NCBI GenBank assembly: GCA_030063045.1
Contig: JAQSEB010000023.1
Coordinates: 2,046,001-2,110,000 of the forward strand
Direction of reading: 5' to 3'
DNA from: Pratylenchus scribneri
Lineage: Eukaryota; Nematoda; Chromadorea; Rhabditida; Pratylenchidae
DNA length: 64,000 nucleotides
The translations under genes were made by a program, and so were the position numbers. The notes below the pieces were generated by a model. The model saw only the letters and a program-made list of their open reading frames with translations. It was not told where the DNA came from and searched no databases. Shown here in pieces: positions 1-12,000 of this stretch (position 1 is its first letter; every line of letters begins with the position of its first letter).

Positions 1-1376
1 GGCCAATCCTTTAGAATATTTAATAGTTATTTTTAATTTTTTTCTTTTGCTCACTGATTTAAAAATTTGACTAACAGCAACCGCGAATTCCACTGTCTGA
101 TCCACCCGTTCAAAATAGGAGCACATTGCCCGGACTCGTTCACTGGCCGCAGAGCACATTGAAACAACCCAATCGGAACAGGCCAAATGCACATCTTGCC
201 TCGAGGGAAGTGCCAATTTGTCCATTGGGCAAAGGCCATTGACACGGGTAATTTCGGCTTCCAACATTCGACCAGTTGCCAACGGTTGATCCTCACAAAG
301 TTCTTGAATTGAAGCTGGAAATTAAAATTTTATGATGACTTTTTTATTTTAAATTCCCAAACCTGGACACCATCCACGCTGTGTAATGCATTGAAAGGCC
401 GATTCCAATGCCTTTCCACCACCAAAACATTGTTCCACGCATTGGACCGTGCCCTTAATTTGGCGAATGATGCCCAGAAGCGTTGAGTCCGAATGGCGCA
501 AATTGGACACAACAACCATGTCCTAAAATAAATTAACTAATTATTGAATTGGATTTTTTGAAAAATTCCCTGACCGACCATTCTTGTTTGCAAATACAAT
601 TTGAGTAGTTGGCCCGTATCCGTTTGTTGTGGCTTCAAAAGTGCATATGAGGCCAATAGACTGGTCACCGAATTCCATTCCACCTCCTCGCCCAGCCCTT
701 CTCGCAGTGAATCCTCCAATTCAATTCGGCATTGAATTAGTTGTTCGGAGAAAATTTGAAGGAGTTGTTGGCATTCGGGTGCATTTGTTGCCGGAAAATG
801 ATGTTTTTCTGTTGACAACCGCCGTTGGAGTGATTCCGCAATGCAAAGGCTGAATGTACGGCCAAGCAGGTCGGAGGAGGTGAATGTCTGAATTAAGAGA
901 AAAATTTAATAATAAAAATTTCTAATTATTAAATAATAATAGTCATTACCATTGGCAAAATGCTGTGAAGCAATAAAAGTCGTCGACTGGCCTCTCTCCG
1001 CCCAACTATTGAGGATTTTCCACTCATCGATGCCGTGGACATTGTCCCTGCCTTTTGAACGGAGGCGCATTGCCGTGTATCGATTAAGAGTTCGGCCAAT
1101 TGACCGGCTATTTCGGTCAGCCTTTAAATAAATTTGTTTTATGATAATATAATTTTTAGTAGACCGTTTAACGGTATTCGATGCCTCTAAAACATCCCTG
1201 TAACGGCGACCGACCATTTGCCGCAATTCTTCACGTTTATTCTCCGTTTGTTGCCTAAAATTTTGAATTTAAATAAAATATTAAAGAGGAAAATCAAACC
1301 TAAGTGAATTTTGAAGATGTACCAATTGCTCAATGCCCATTTCTTGCAACAATTTGTCCACATTTGAGGCACTCAT
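1..1376 (-). CDS. cogc-1: Conserved oligomeric Golgi complex subunit 1 (COG1), 5' part; gene runs off the window
   Basis: COG1 is a lobe A subunit of the COG tether, which acts in retrograde transport between Golgi cisternae. The start at 1376 opens a first exon to about 1300 (MSASNVDKLLQ...), followed by exon 2 (1254 to about 1165), which carries the family signature KREELRQMVGRRYRD at roughly residues 30-45. This is nearly the motif of animal COG1 (KKEELRQMVGERYRD). Further exons at about 1120-951, 888-576, 521-362 and 311-1 stay open when short T-rich introns are removed, giving about 350 residues of helical, Leu- and Gln-rich sequence with no membrane segment. The animal protein is close to 980 residues, so more than half lies beyond base 1. 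TXNL1 ends 211 bp upstream on the same strand, a spacing that suggests a nematode operon. The family call is firm; exact exon edges are read by eye. Confidence 0.86.
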
Positions 1377-1587
1377 TTTTGTAAAATATTTAAAGTCAAT
1401 TTAGGGTATAACAAATAATTGAATAATTTCAAATAATCAAAATAAAAATTGTGAAAAACAACATTTTAAATTTGTAATTTGAATTCAATTTATTTTAATT
1501 TATTAAATAAAGATTGGACGAACAATAAAGATAATGAACCAAATAATCAAAAAATTTATCCAATCCATGATTCATCTTTGCCTTCAC

Positions 1588-2792
1588 TCAATGACCGACC
1601 TCACCGGCTTTTCCAGCAACCTTAAAATAAAAATCCATTTTGTTCATATTTATCCCAAAAATGAACAAACCCTTCTGAATTCCTGCATATTCGCCACTTG
1701 CGCCACGGGCGTTCCATAAATGTGCAATTCGTTGACCACCGTTTTGTCACCGCCGCCCACATTGTCAACAATGAACAATTGCAAATTTTGGACATTCTAG
1801 AATAATCAAATTGAAATAAATATTTAAATTCTGATAAACCTGGAATTTAACATATTTCAAGCCGATCAATTGTTCCGTACTAAAGTCAACTTCCTTAAAA
1901 ATGCGAATTAAAATCGCAAAAAATGGATAAAAACTTGGATTGGTTCGGTGGATTGTGCATTGTCAAAACCCAATGTTATTGGAATGTTCGCAAATATTTT
2001 CACCGTTTTTGGTGCCTCATCACCTGGGCCTTTCATTGCCAAAGAATGAATCTTAAATTTAATAGATTGTTTAAAAATTGCATTATTAATTAACCTTGAC
2101 TGGTTGTGTGAATGAGAGATTTAAAAGCAATTGTTCGTCCACATCGCTAACCAAAGTGCCACGAGAATCGAGCAAATGGCGCAATGGATGAGAGTCATCC
2201 TGAAATTATTAATTGAAATTTGTTTAAAGTAACAATTGAAAAACCTCATTCAAACATTCACATTGGGATTTGTCAATGAATTGTGACAATTCATATTGGC
2301 CAACAATGGGCGAGGTCATTTGGGTTGGGCAATTCATGGACCATTTATGCGCCAAATTCTCCAGTGCAGTTTTATCGGCGCCTTTCAGCATGTCAACGCG
2401 TTGGCTTTAATGGAAGAATATTTAATTTAATGGTTAATTTAAAAACTGACCCATTAAGGAGAACAACAAATGTTGGCATTGCATTGATTTGATATTTGTT
2501 CTTAGTCTCTGGAATTGTAAAATAATGGAAGCTTTTTTTGACAATTCACCTGTACATTTGTCGACATCAACTTTGATAAATTTCAAGTTCATATATTTGT
2601 TTGAAAGCTCCTCAAAAGTTGGCGCAATTACCGAACAAGGACCACACCTAAAATGATTTTGGATTAATCAGCAGAAATTTTAATAAATTTTCCAAACCAA
2701 GTTGCGAAGAAATCCACCACGCATGGAGTTGTGCCAATGTTGAGCAAAATTTTGGTGAATTCACTGTCATTTTGAGGCTTGGCGACGGGCAT
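1588..2792 (-). CDS. txl-1: Thioredoxin-like protein 1 (TXNL1): thioredoxin domain plus PITH domain
   Basis: TXNL1 is a cytosolic thioredoxin that binds the 26S proteasome through its C-terminal PITH domain. The start at 2792 gives [12 protein letters not shown], and the active site WCGPC falls at residues 32-36. The cis-proline motif MPTF follows. After the thioredoxin fold come a linker with KSQCECLNE (the start of the PITH domain, compare CECLNES in animals), then [16 protein letters not shown], a VKIFANIP strand, [14 protein letters not shown] and a final GKAGEVGH just before the TGA at 1588. Length is close to the roughly 290 residues of animal TXNL1. The first intron splits the Trp codon of WCGPC (TG/G), exactly as in the small thioredoxin gene at 38886. 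COG1 starts 211 bp downstream on the same strand. No missing key residue is seen. Confidence 0.9.
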
Positions 2793-3234
2793 TTTTAATT
2801 TCTGAAAAACGATTTACAATTTATTCCACGCAAGTTTTAATTTTAATTAATTTGAACTCAATGAAATAAACGTGTAAAAAAATTGGAAAGTGTTTATTTC
2901 TCTTGTGTGTGGCGGATCGACTTCGGTTGTGCGCGGCTGCGTATGCGCATGCGTGCGCTTGCGCTTTATTTGCTTTGCGCTTTGCCTTTGCCCTAGGGGA
3001 TTGGACCAATTGTCATTTTATTTTTACGGGTACAGTATGAAAAATTCTTGTTCTTGCACATTGAACCATTGTTTCCTTTATCCTCTTTCTCTTCTCTCAT
3101 GAGTATGAGTGTGTGTGTGGTGTCTTTCGATTTTGCCGATGAGTTCCTAATTGAAACTTGAACCAAAACCAAAACAATTAATCACACAAAATACATTTTT
3201 TTTCAAAATTTAGCATCATTATTATTGTCTAAAA
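2793..3234. promoter_or_regulatory. Divergent promoter region between TXNL1 and Acinus
   Basis: This 442-bp gap separates two divergently transcribed genes. It contains a strikingly GC-rich, nearly alternating purine-pyrimidine stretch at about 2930-2990, with the palindrome TGCGCATGCG and nearby GTGCGC, in otherwise AT-rich surroundings. The core resembles the NRF1 consensus (GCGCATGCGC), but whether nematodes use such a factor is not shown by sequence. A short CT-rich run (about 3071-3098) follows. Short reading frames across the GC-rich part look like by-products of base composition. Confidence 0.45.
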
Positions 3235-6200
3235 ATGGATGAGGAAGTATTTTTGATCGATGGCCGGCCTGTTCCAGAGCTTAAAGTCGTCGAATTGCGC
3301 AAAGAATTGGAGCAGAGAAATTTGCCAAAATCCGGAAATAAAAAAGAGTTGGTTGACCGTCTATTAAATTATTTACGTGAAGAGCGTGCCGAACAGGATA
3401 GACAACAAGAAAATCAACAAAATGAACAACAGCAGAAAGAAGTATGTTTTTATTATTTTAAGCACGAAATTTGTTTTGGGAAAATAAACAAAATAGATAG
3501 AGCAGACATTAAATTTATATTTTTAGGAGCACACAGCAGCAGCAGCAGTGGCGCCCGATCCTTCGATCACAGATATGGTGGCCCAGTATTTGGCACAACA
3601 ACAGATTCAGCTTGAAGCAGCCAGACGAGATGCGGGTCAGTTTTATTTGATTAGATTACAGAAATAGTAAGAGTACAACTGAATTAATATATGATCTATT
3701 TATAATAGAAAGAATAGAATTTATTATATTTAGATATAGATATAGAATTGAACTATGATATTTTCACAATTCACAGACACAGATTATATTAGGTAGTAGA
3801 AAGATATAGACGCATTTTTAATATTCATTCGCTTATCATTCATATCCGATCTTTCCTGAATATTATTTTTCCATTTCAAAGTGGCCCTCGCCATTGGTAT
3901 TTTAGATCCAGCAAATTTTTATATGACACTTTATTATTCTTTGAAATTAAAAAATTTTTATGAATCAACAAAAATTTATTTTTGGGATGATCGCATAATC
4001 AACCGATCGATAATTAACGATAAAATAAAAAATAATGATGGCTTGGCTCATCATTTTAAAACTAGCAATTCAATTTATTTTCCCAAAAACATCACAATAA
4101 ATTAAATGAATTTAATAATTTTGCAGATAAGCATCGAGCAAGTACTTCTTCAACTGAGTACCAACCCACCGATATGGTTCAACAAAAAGAGATCTCTTCG
4201 CCAGAAAAAATGCCCGAAAAGCAGCAAATTGCAGACGACGCAAAAGAAGAAGAAGAGGCTGCCCCATCAGGGAGTGATCATGTTCAACAACCGGTAACTG
4301 CCGAATTCATTCCAGAAGAACCAAATGCCATTCCAAAGACTACGACCTTACAGCCATCTGCACCTCAAATGGAAAAGGTTTCAATTTAATGTTTAAAACA
4401 ATTAAATTCAAAATGATGGTTTAAAGCGAGATGAAGAACAACAAATCGACGGCGGTGATTCAGAAGCTGAAGAGCCAGCACATCGTCGATCCGCATCATC
4501 CAGCGACACATCAACCGAACCGGGCGAAGAACCTGATGAGAGTAAAACAACGGCAATGGCACAATATGTGGTGGAAATGGAAGAAGAAATTGGCCAATCT
4601 GATCCAAGAAATAAGGTTAATAAGAAGAAAATTATTTAAATAAAATTTGGGAATTAAAGGTGAATGACAAACAATATGAGGAACAAGCGACCGAACGGAT
4701 TGAGGACGACGATCGTCAAATGTTGGAAGAGACAATGGAGGAAACCGGATCCGGAGAGTTCGTCCCTGATGAGCCGACTGGACGCAAAGAGGTTTTAATC
4801 GAATTTTAATGTTAGAATTAACCTTGAAAAAGTCAAAATTATCCAAGGAGTCAATGCAATCGCCAACAAAGCCGCAACAAGCAATTGAGAGCTCTACAAA
4901 ACCCGCTGGAGGCGATGAGGAATTAGACTTTGAGGTTTTTAATAATAAATAATATTTATTGTGAAAAATTATTTAATTACCAAATAAAGGACGAAAAATA
5001 TAATTAAATATAAAAATTCAATAAAAAAAATTTATAGCATGAAGTTGACGAGGATGATATCAACAATGGTGATGAAGAGGAAGATGAAGAAGAGCGCGGA
5101 GAACCGGACGATCGAGGTCGTAAGCGCCAACTTCAAACATCGACTCCATCGCCCATCCCAACCTCTCCGGAGCGCCAAAAATCCACCGCCATTGCCAAAC
5201 AACTTCAGGACAGCCAAATTACAACGACCGAATCGGAGGGAATGGAGGCGGTTGGCATTGTGGATGGTGGTCGGGTGGAAGTTGTGTCCAATGTTCCAAC
5301 CACCACCGCCAAAGAATCATCCACAGAACAATTGTCCGGCGGATTTGGTCAAGGCCGACGCGGTTCCTTTGTGGCTCCTGGTGGTCGTCGTCGTTCATCG
5401 GCAGCAGCCGGTGAAACAGTGGCCACTGTGGAACAACAAGCACCGTTCGATGAGTTCACACCCGAAGGATTCAAGCGTCTTAGACCGGTGTCTCCAGCAA
5501 GGTAAACCAAAAGGGTTTTGGGCAAATTATATTGTAATTTTATGATTAATCAAAAATTGGGTTTAATTTTTCATGGAATTTTCATATAAATAAATAATAA
5601 ATTGAATATATAAACACTTTAATTTCCATAATGAAAATTTTACATTTAAGACAAGATTTGAGCCGTTGGATTCACATTCGTGGACTGAAACGTCCATTCA
5701 CCAACCGTGGCCTACTCGAACTGCTCAGCAAGTTTGGCACAGTCGACACGGATTCCTTTTGGATTGATGGAATCAAAAGTAATTGCATTGTGACGGTCAG
5801 AAAACGTATTTAAATTTATTTCATTCATTTTGTTTTTCTAGTTTGAAACTGCCGAAGAGGCGAAATTGGCTCGTGAGGGACTGCACAATGTTGTTTGGCC
5901 GACGGCCAGTGATGCTCATTTGATTGTGGAATATTCTTCCGAGGAAAAGGTAATTATTTTATTTATAATTGATACAACTTAGCCCAAAATATTTTAGTTG
6001 AATCGTCGAAAAGCCGAAGAAAAATTACCACCAGCGGGTGCGATCGATCGAAAATTGAATGGTGGAGGAATGGCACCGGCAATGATGCCACCATTGCCTT
6101 TGGCACCTCCGTTGATGGGCAGAGGCGGATTCGGAATGGAAGGAGGAATGATGGCACCATCATCCACGCAGGGCGGCGGTCTTGGCCTCACAATTGTTGT

Positions 6201-6861
6201 CGATAATCGAGTATGTTTGATGGGAAAATTATAAAAAATTAAATGAATATTTTCTTTTTAAATTCATTCATTTTCTAATCAATTAAATTATTGCCAATTT
6301 AACAATTTTAGGCTCCCGACTCTTTCGGTCCCCAAGTACACATTCAACATGACAAGGAACAAATGCGTGATGTGGAAAATCGAAAGCGAAAAGGTAAACA
6401 AATTTTTTTTTATAATTCGAAAATATTTTCAGCCGAAGAATTGGAAAAATCACAAAATACATTGGATCAATTGTTCAAGAAAACCAAAACGCAGCCACAT
6501 CTCTATTTTCTGCCATTGACCAGCGAGGAGGTAATTCGAAAATTAATTTAAATTTTTAATGCTCTAAAAAATAATTTAAATATTTAAATTCTAACCATCC
6601 GAAAATTTTTCTAAAAATATATTATTAAAGGTTGCCAAGCGCTACAAGAACAAATCAGCAGTATCTTCTTCGTCTTCAAATCATCACAAAAGCAGCAGTG
6701 GACATCGAGATGGGCGGAAAGTGGACAATCGCCATGGCCATCATCATCATTCTGCTGCCTCCTCCTCATCTGCAACGAAAGGACGAAGTAGTGGCCGAGA
6801 TGAGCATCGAGGGGAACGGGATCGAGGCGCTGATCGAGAAAGACGCAGTGGAAGACGTTGA
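3235..6861 (+). CDS. ACIN1: Acinus-like protein: SAP domain, acidic linker, RRM-like domain, RSB motif, RS-like tail
   Basis: Acinus is a nuclear protein of the ASAP complex (with RNPS1 and SAP18), tied to the exon junction complex and splicing. The first exon (3235 to about 3439) encodes an SAP domain at residues 13-47 (PELKVVELRKELEQRNL, then GNKKELVDRLL), which binds nucleic acid. Several exons then encode a Glu-, Asp- and Ser-rich linker. From about 5640 an RRM-like fold follows (SRWIHIRGLKRPF, CIVTFETAEEAKLA). The exon at 6434-6528 holds the RNPS1-SAP18 binding motif, LDQLFKKTKTQPHLYFLPLT, matching the Acinus pattern. The tail is rich in Ser, His and Arg-Asp/Arg-Glu pairs and ends in SGRR with TGA at 6859-6861. 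Exons are separated by about ten short introns; the longest, about 3640-4126, holds only AT-rich sequence. Domain order and the RSB motif make the call strong. Confidence 0.88.
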
Positions 6862-7463
6862 AATGAAAGAAGAAATTGAGACATTTTTTGGAAATTATAA
6901 GAAATGGCGCAGTACCAGGAAATCATCCCCCATTTTCAATTTATTCTATTTTTTATTTTTATTAAATTAATTGCCCTTCCATTCTTTTTTTTGCAAATGA
7001 AAGATGGTTTATCCATCGTAGATAAACATTGGTATTAAATAAATTAATCCGAAATGATTTTTTTTCGCATTTTTCTGAATAAATCTTAATGCAAATTTTT
7101 ATCAAAATTATTCTAAAATATGTTGTGATTGTGGAGGTAAATCATCGGAATTTGCCATTGAAATTAAAAATTATTGACCCAATCGCCAGTACTAATCGGT
7201 AATCGCCTCTCTCCAATAATAATAATAATAAATCGAGTGGACCGTTCGATCTTCCCAACATTGCCTCCACCAAACAAAATACATTCATTCGCGACAGCCT
7301 CATCGGCTTTTTGTAAAGGCTCATTTTCCTACTGAAATTTATAATTTCGCCATGCAAATACCATTCATTGTGCTACTTTCCCCATATATTCTCATTTATC
7401 ATTGTAAATAAGTATTGTTCGATGCAATTTCCATCTCTTAGTTAGGCCTGTCAGAAGGGCATA

Positions 7464-7761
7464 ACCGGAAAACAACAATTGTAAAATATTTTTTGGCGAA
7501 CATTTTCCGGAAAGGACAACAATTGTAAAACATTTTTGGCGAACATTTTCCGGAAAGGGAAACACAATTGTAAAACATTTTGGCGAACATTTTCCGGAAA
7601 GGGAAAACACAATTGTAAAACATTTTTTGGCGAACATTTTCCGGAAAGGGAAAACACAATTGTAAAACATTTTTTGGCGAACATTTTCCGGAAAGGGAAA
7701 ACACAATTGTAAACATTTTTGGCGAACATTTTCCGGAAAGGGCAAAACACAATTGTAAAAA
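7464..7761 (+). repeat. Satellite array 1 (46-47 bp unit, about 6 units)
   Basis: Tandem units contain ACAATTGTAAAACATT, TTGGCGAACATTTTCCGG and AAAGGGAAAAC in that order. Units differ mainly in the length of one T run (4-6) and one A run. Each unit holds two short palindromes, CAATTG and TTTCCGGAAA. Three arrays with the same unit and orientation lie at 19161, 23709 and 59294. Here the array is intergenic. Its reverse strand is open in all three frames because the unit has no stop codon there; I do not take this as coding. Confidence 0.95.
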
Positions 7762-7779
7762 CACTAATCGAAGATAAAT

Positions 7780-7980
7780 TTGGAATACCGTACTCCCTTT
7801 CTTATTAAATCTGACTAATTCCTCTTTGCCTTTGCCTTTTTTTCAATGAGACCGTGAATATTCCCTCAAAAAAATTAAAACGCCATCGTGTAACGCTTGA
7901 AGGTTGAGATTTAAAAAATTGGCTCAAAAATTCGGTTTTTTACTATTGTCGATCTCTAATAAAATAAATTCATTTGCCCT
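7780..7980 (+). repeat. Right flank of the satellite-bearing dispersed element
   Basis: The run from GGAATACCGTACTCC through AATTCCTCT, GACCGTGAATATTCCCTC and ATTGTCGATCTCTAA to AAATTCATTT recurs at about 11640-11790 in the same order with gaps. The part TTAAATCTGACTAATTCC also recurs in reverse complement at the left edge of satellite array 3 (about 23680-23700). So the satellite sits inside a larger repeated element rather than in unrelated DNA. Confidence 0.6.
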
Positions 7981-8592
7981 TCTGATTCACATTCATTCCA
8001 ATTCCTCCCATCATCACCATATTCATTTAGGATTGAAAATAATATTTTAACCTTAATTGACAATGATGCAGATGTAAATTAATTATATTTTATTCCCAAT
8101 ATAATTTACTAAAGAAAAATGCGCAATTAATTTTTGGCTGTAAACCGGATCTATAACTCAAAATGTTTCCATCCACTCCAAAATTTTGAGGAAGGGGATC
8201 AATTTTCAACCAGCTATCATAGCAGTGTCCATGTCCACAGAATGCCATCACAATGACTAGCAAAAATTGGAGGGAATTGGTCACTTGAGTCCATGCATCA
8301 TGATGAGGCGGAAAATTGGGCACCAACAATTTTCTGACTGCCAAATTTGGCCTATTAGCATCAAAAAATTTGGATATTTGTAATACTGAGAATAGGATTA
8401 GCTGTTTGATTTATGCCTAGAGGCTGGATGACATTTACATGACCCGCCTTCTGGATATCCATTCCCAATTGTTGATGAGTGGAAGTGAAATGAACGAAGT
8501 GGAATGAGGGAAAATATGCGCGGAAAAGGATTGGCAAATAAATATCCCTCCAACAGGTTATCCCGTCCTCACCGATTTACACACACATAAAT

Positions 8593-8616
8593 CCCCCCCC
8601 CCCCCCCTCCCCCCGT
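8593..8616 (+). repeat. Long C run
   Basis: A run of about 15 C, one T, then more C. Similar runs lie at 27115-27139 (25 C), 49841-49857 (17 C) and, as G, 20935-20951. In AT-rich DNA such runs are conspicuous. Their exact lengths may be sequencing or assembly artefacts. Confidence 0.8.
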
Positions 8617-9050
8617 TTCTCATCACCGAATCCACGGCGATTTCCGCCATCCAGAAGCAATGTGTGCCACTACTTTCCATTGCCGTTGTCCATTCCATTC
8701 TCCGCGCACAAAATCACGCTTGAATTGCTTCGTCAAATTGTTGTTCCAACTTCCAATGGATGGATGGGTGTTGGTCACTTGTTGGTCTACCAAAGGGGAA
8801 TATTGATGAATGGAAAGTGGATTTCATCCAAATGGATGGCTCTATTCAGAGATGAAGCCCCAATGAATTTACTGAAAATTTGCTTATCCAAATATTGAAT
8901 ATTTCACATCGAAAATGAGTGTAATATCCAAATATTTCCATGCCTTAAAAGCTTTCTTTCTTGATATTTCCCCAATCACAGTTTTACAATTATTTACAGA
9001 AATGTTCCCAAAAAATAATCCATCGAACAAATCTTCTTGGAAACAATAAA

Positions 9051-12000
9051 ATGACACAATCAAATTTGGCAATTTGGGTGATTTTCCTTCGATTGTGTGC
9101 CGTTCAATTCCGCTGTTTCATTTCCATTTATGGCACTCCATCCAATACATTGTTGGCCAGCCCAATTGATTGTACGTTTGAGTTGAAGGGCGAAAATGCT
9201 GGCAACAATGGTTTTTGTGGATGGCGACCAGACAATGAGGGTGGCACTCGAATTTGGCACAGTGGAAATGCAGTTTTGGTCGATTCCGTCAATTCCGTAG
9301 TCCGCTCTTCCAGTGCAGGTAAAGCAGATGAATAAGGCCAATTTCAAGCTCTTCGCCTATAAGGTGAACGTTTTGCTTTCGCGCAAGGCCGTTTCGGTGC
9401 ACCAACGGAAGGGGCACTTCGTTCACCGCTCATTCATGATCGACTCCGGCAGAATCGACTTTTCCGATTGACCTATTGGAAGGCATCCGCCTCCCCTTCA
9501 TTGGACATTTGTCTAGAGGAAATGGCCGAAGAGCCGTTGCATTGTGTGGACACAATCCAAGGCAGGGGAATTATTTACGAAAATATTCATTTTTTGGGAG
9601 AAATTATAGGCCCAGGCCAACAACAATGGGTTCGCCGTTCCGTTGAATTGCCAGCCGAAGAGCGGCCCTATCGAGTGGTGTTGAGGGCCCGGAATTTATT
9701 GGCCGGTCAGTTTGACTACAAAAATGAGCAGTTATTTTGAGAGACAATGTAGAATATATAAAGGGAACATATTTCCCTTCGGCCTTTTGATCAAATTGTT
9801 AATTTTATTTTACACAAAAAATGTTCAGCCGAAGACATAATTGGCATAGACGATGTCCAATTGTTGGAGGCGGATGGGGAAAATCAATTGGAAAAAAGCC
9901 TTGGGCCAAAAAATCCATTCGAATTGGTGGATGAGGTGGCCGATGGCGAAGAAGAGGAAGAACATCGGACAAGGATATTTCCGGCTTCAAAAAATCAAAT
10001 TATGAATGGGAAGGTGGGAAGAAAATGTGTAAATAATTATTTTTGGGTAGAATACTGGAAAGAAATTGAAAACGGATGAGATTGAAGCGGAACAAATTCG
10101 ACCCACCCTCCAGCCTCTGATTCGACCTCAAATTCGTCTTTCGCCATCTTTGCAGCAAATTGGCACAAAAAACACTGAACAATTGGAAACAAAGTTAGTG
10201 ATGGATGTAATTTAGCCTTACAATTTTCTGGAATTTACTATTCTGTTGTGGCCAAATTGAATGAAAACTTTAGAATTGTTTGTGGCACTTTGGTGAAATT
10301 GTTTAATTTTGACGATCCTATAGGCTAAATTCAAATAAATTTGCCATTAGAATATGCCTTTTGTCAACAAAATTGTCAAAAAAAATTCAAATATTTGCGC
10401 TTTTGTCCACTCTTCTTTTAGATTCGCCGATTTGCAGCGGCCACCAATGTTGGCCAATGGAGTTGGAAATGTTGGCGGCCAACAATTCCCTAGCTTTCCC
10501 TCATTTTTCAATCCAATTTTGACGCCAACCACTCCGCATGCCCCAATTATGGAGCGAAATGAACGATGCCACGCAGTCAGTTGCACATTTATGGAGAACA
10601 CATGCCAATGGTGAGGCCAGATATCCGTGAAAGGGATTGTGGCCAATTCCATCAGTAAACCAAAATATGGCAATGCACTTTTCAGGGAATTGGGCCCCGG
10701 CTGGCATAGCACTTCGCATGGGAGCACTTCAATTGAATCACCGGCCACTTCCTCTCGGTTAGCCAGCGCCCAATTCAAACCGCCGGTCGCCTCCTATGTC
10801 GATTTTGACCTTTGGATGAGTGATGAGGCAGATTTGAGTGTTTTTGAACAAATTGTTGAGGATGGCCCAAAAATGGAAGAGATTGGCGCCGGTGGCCAAC
10901 AATTGTTCAGCCGAAGTGGGGCAACTGATGGGGGATGGCATCGAGTGAGCAAAAAACGAATTATTTTGGCTCGAATATATTTTCGAATAATTCAGTTCCG
11001 TGTCCCTTTGCATCCCTCATTTTCGCCGGTTCGTCTCCTGTTCATGGCCCAATTGTCGGCACCACAAAATGCATTCATCTCATTGTCCAATATTCGTTTG
11101 GTGAACAGTGAAGGAGCCGAAATTGGATGCCAAAGTGTGGGCGATAAATCCACCACAACAACAACGGCATTCTCCCCTTCATTGTTCTCCATCGATTCCA
11201 AAGGGGCAAAGGAACATCAAAGTAATTATAATCTATTGGTTTTGTTTATAAATACTATCATAAAGCAGGCGATCATCGAGCCATGTTGGCAGAACTGGGC
11301 CTCGACTGGTTGGCCCGACAGCCGGCCCCATTGCAATTGCCATCATCGGCATTGGGTGGCGGTGGCCTATTCCCATCACCGCCTCCATTTCCCATTGGAG
11401 ACCCATCTACATTATTGGCCACACAACAGCAGGCAATGGGACGGCCGGAAGGTAATGGCGATGATGAAGAAAATCCGAGAGGATTTGCATAATTTTTTTT
11501 GGCTATTTGCATCATTTATTGGTAAAACATGAGATAAAAGGGAAAGTGGTCAAATAGAATAGGAGTACGGTATTCCGAAAAGGTATTACATTATAAAACA
11601 TATTTTGGCGAACATTTCTATATAATCAACATTAAATAAATAATAAAACCAATTCCTCTCCGGTTTTGTTTTTTAATAGACCGTGGATATCCCCTTGAAA
11701 AAATTAAATAAAGTTTGAATAATCCGTGATCTTTTCACTCCAAAATGTATTTTTATTGTCGATCTCTAACTAAATAAATTCATTTCATTATTAATTAGGC
11801 ACTCCACCCCGCCGACTTTATCATCAACCCCAGCATTTGCCCCCAGCCGGAACCGTCCCATTCAATCCACTTCGGCCAATGTTTGAAGGGATTGCCCCAA
11901 TTGTGCCACTTCAAGGCAATCCACCACGGCTAACCGCTGTTATGGATGAGCCGGCAAACAGACAAAAACAAAATGTAAATTAAATTAACAAAAAAAGAAG

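Larger units (their letters stand above)
6862..9050. other. Intergenic region between Acinus and the MAM gene; no gene seen apart from repeats
   Basis: Downstream of Acinus are AT-rich sequence and likely polyadenylation signals (AATAAA-like words near 7035-7085). A satellite array (7464-7761) and its flank (7780-7980) follow. A C run (about 8593-8615) lies near the middle of the 8.0-9.0 kb part. Short frames at 8090-8344 and 8662-8898 lack family features, splice continuity or a convincing start. The 5' flank of the MAM gene presumably holds its promoter, but no defined element is recognised. Confidence 0.5.

Noticed and set aside
9364..9480. An apparent frameshift in the first MAM domain (a frame ending in DFSD then stop)
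   Set aside because: Using a 45-bp intron at 9319-9363 puts the alternative frame (FAFAQGRFGAPTEGALRSPL) in line with the rest of the domain, so no frameshift is needed.
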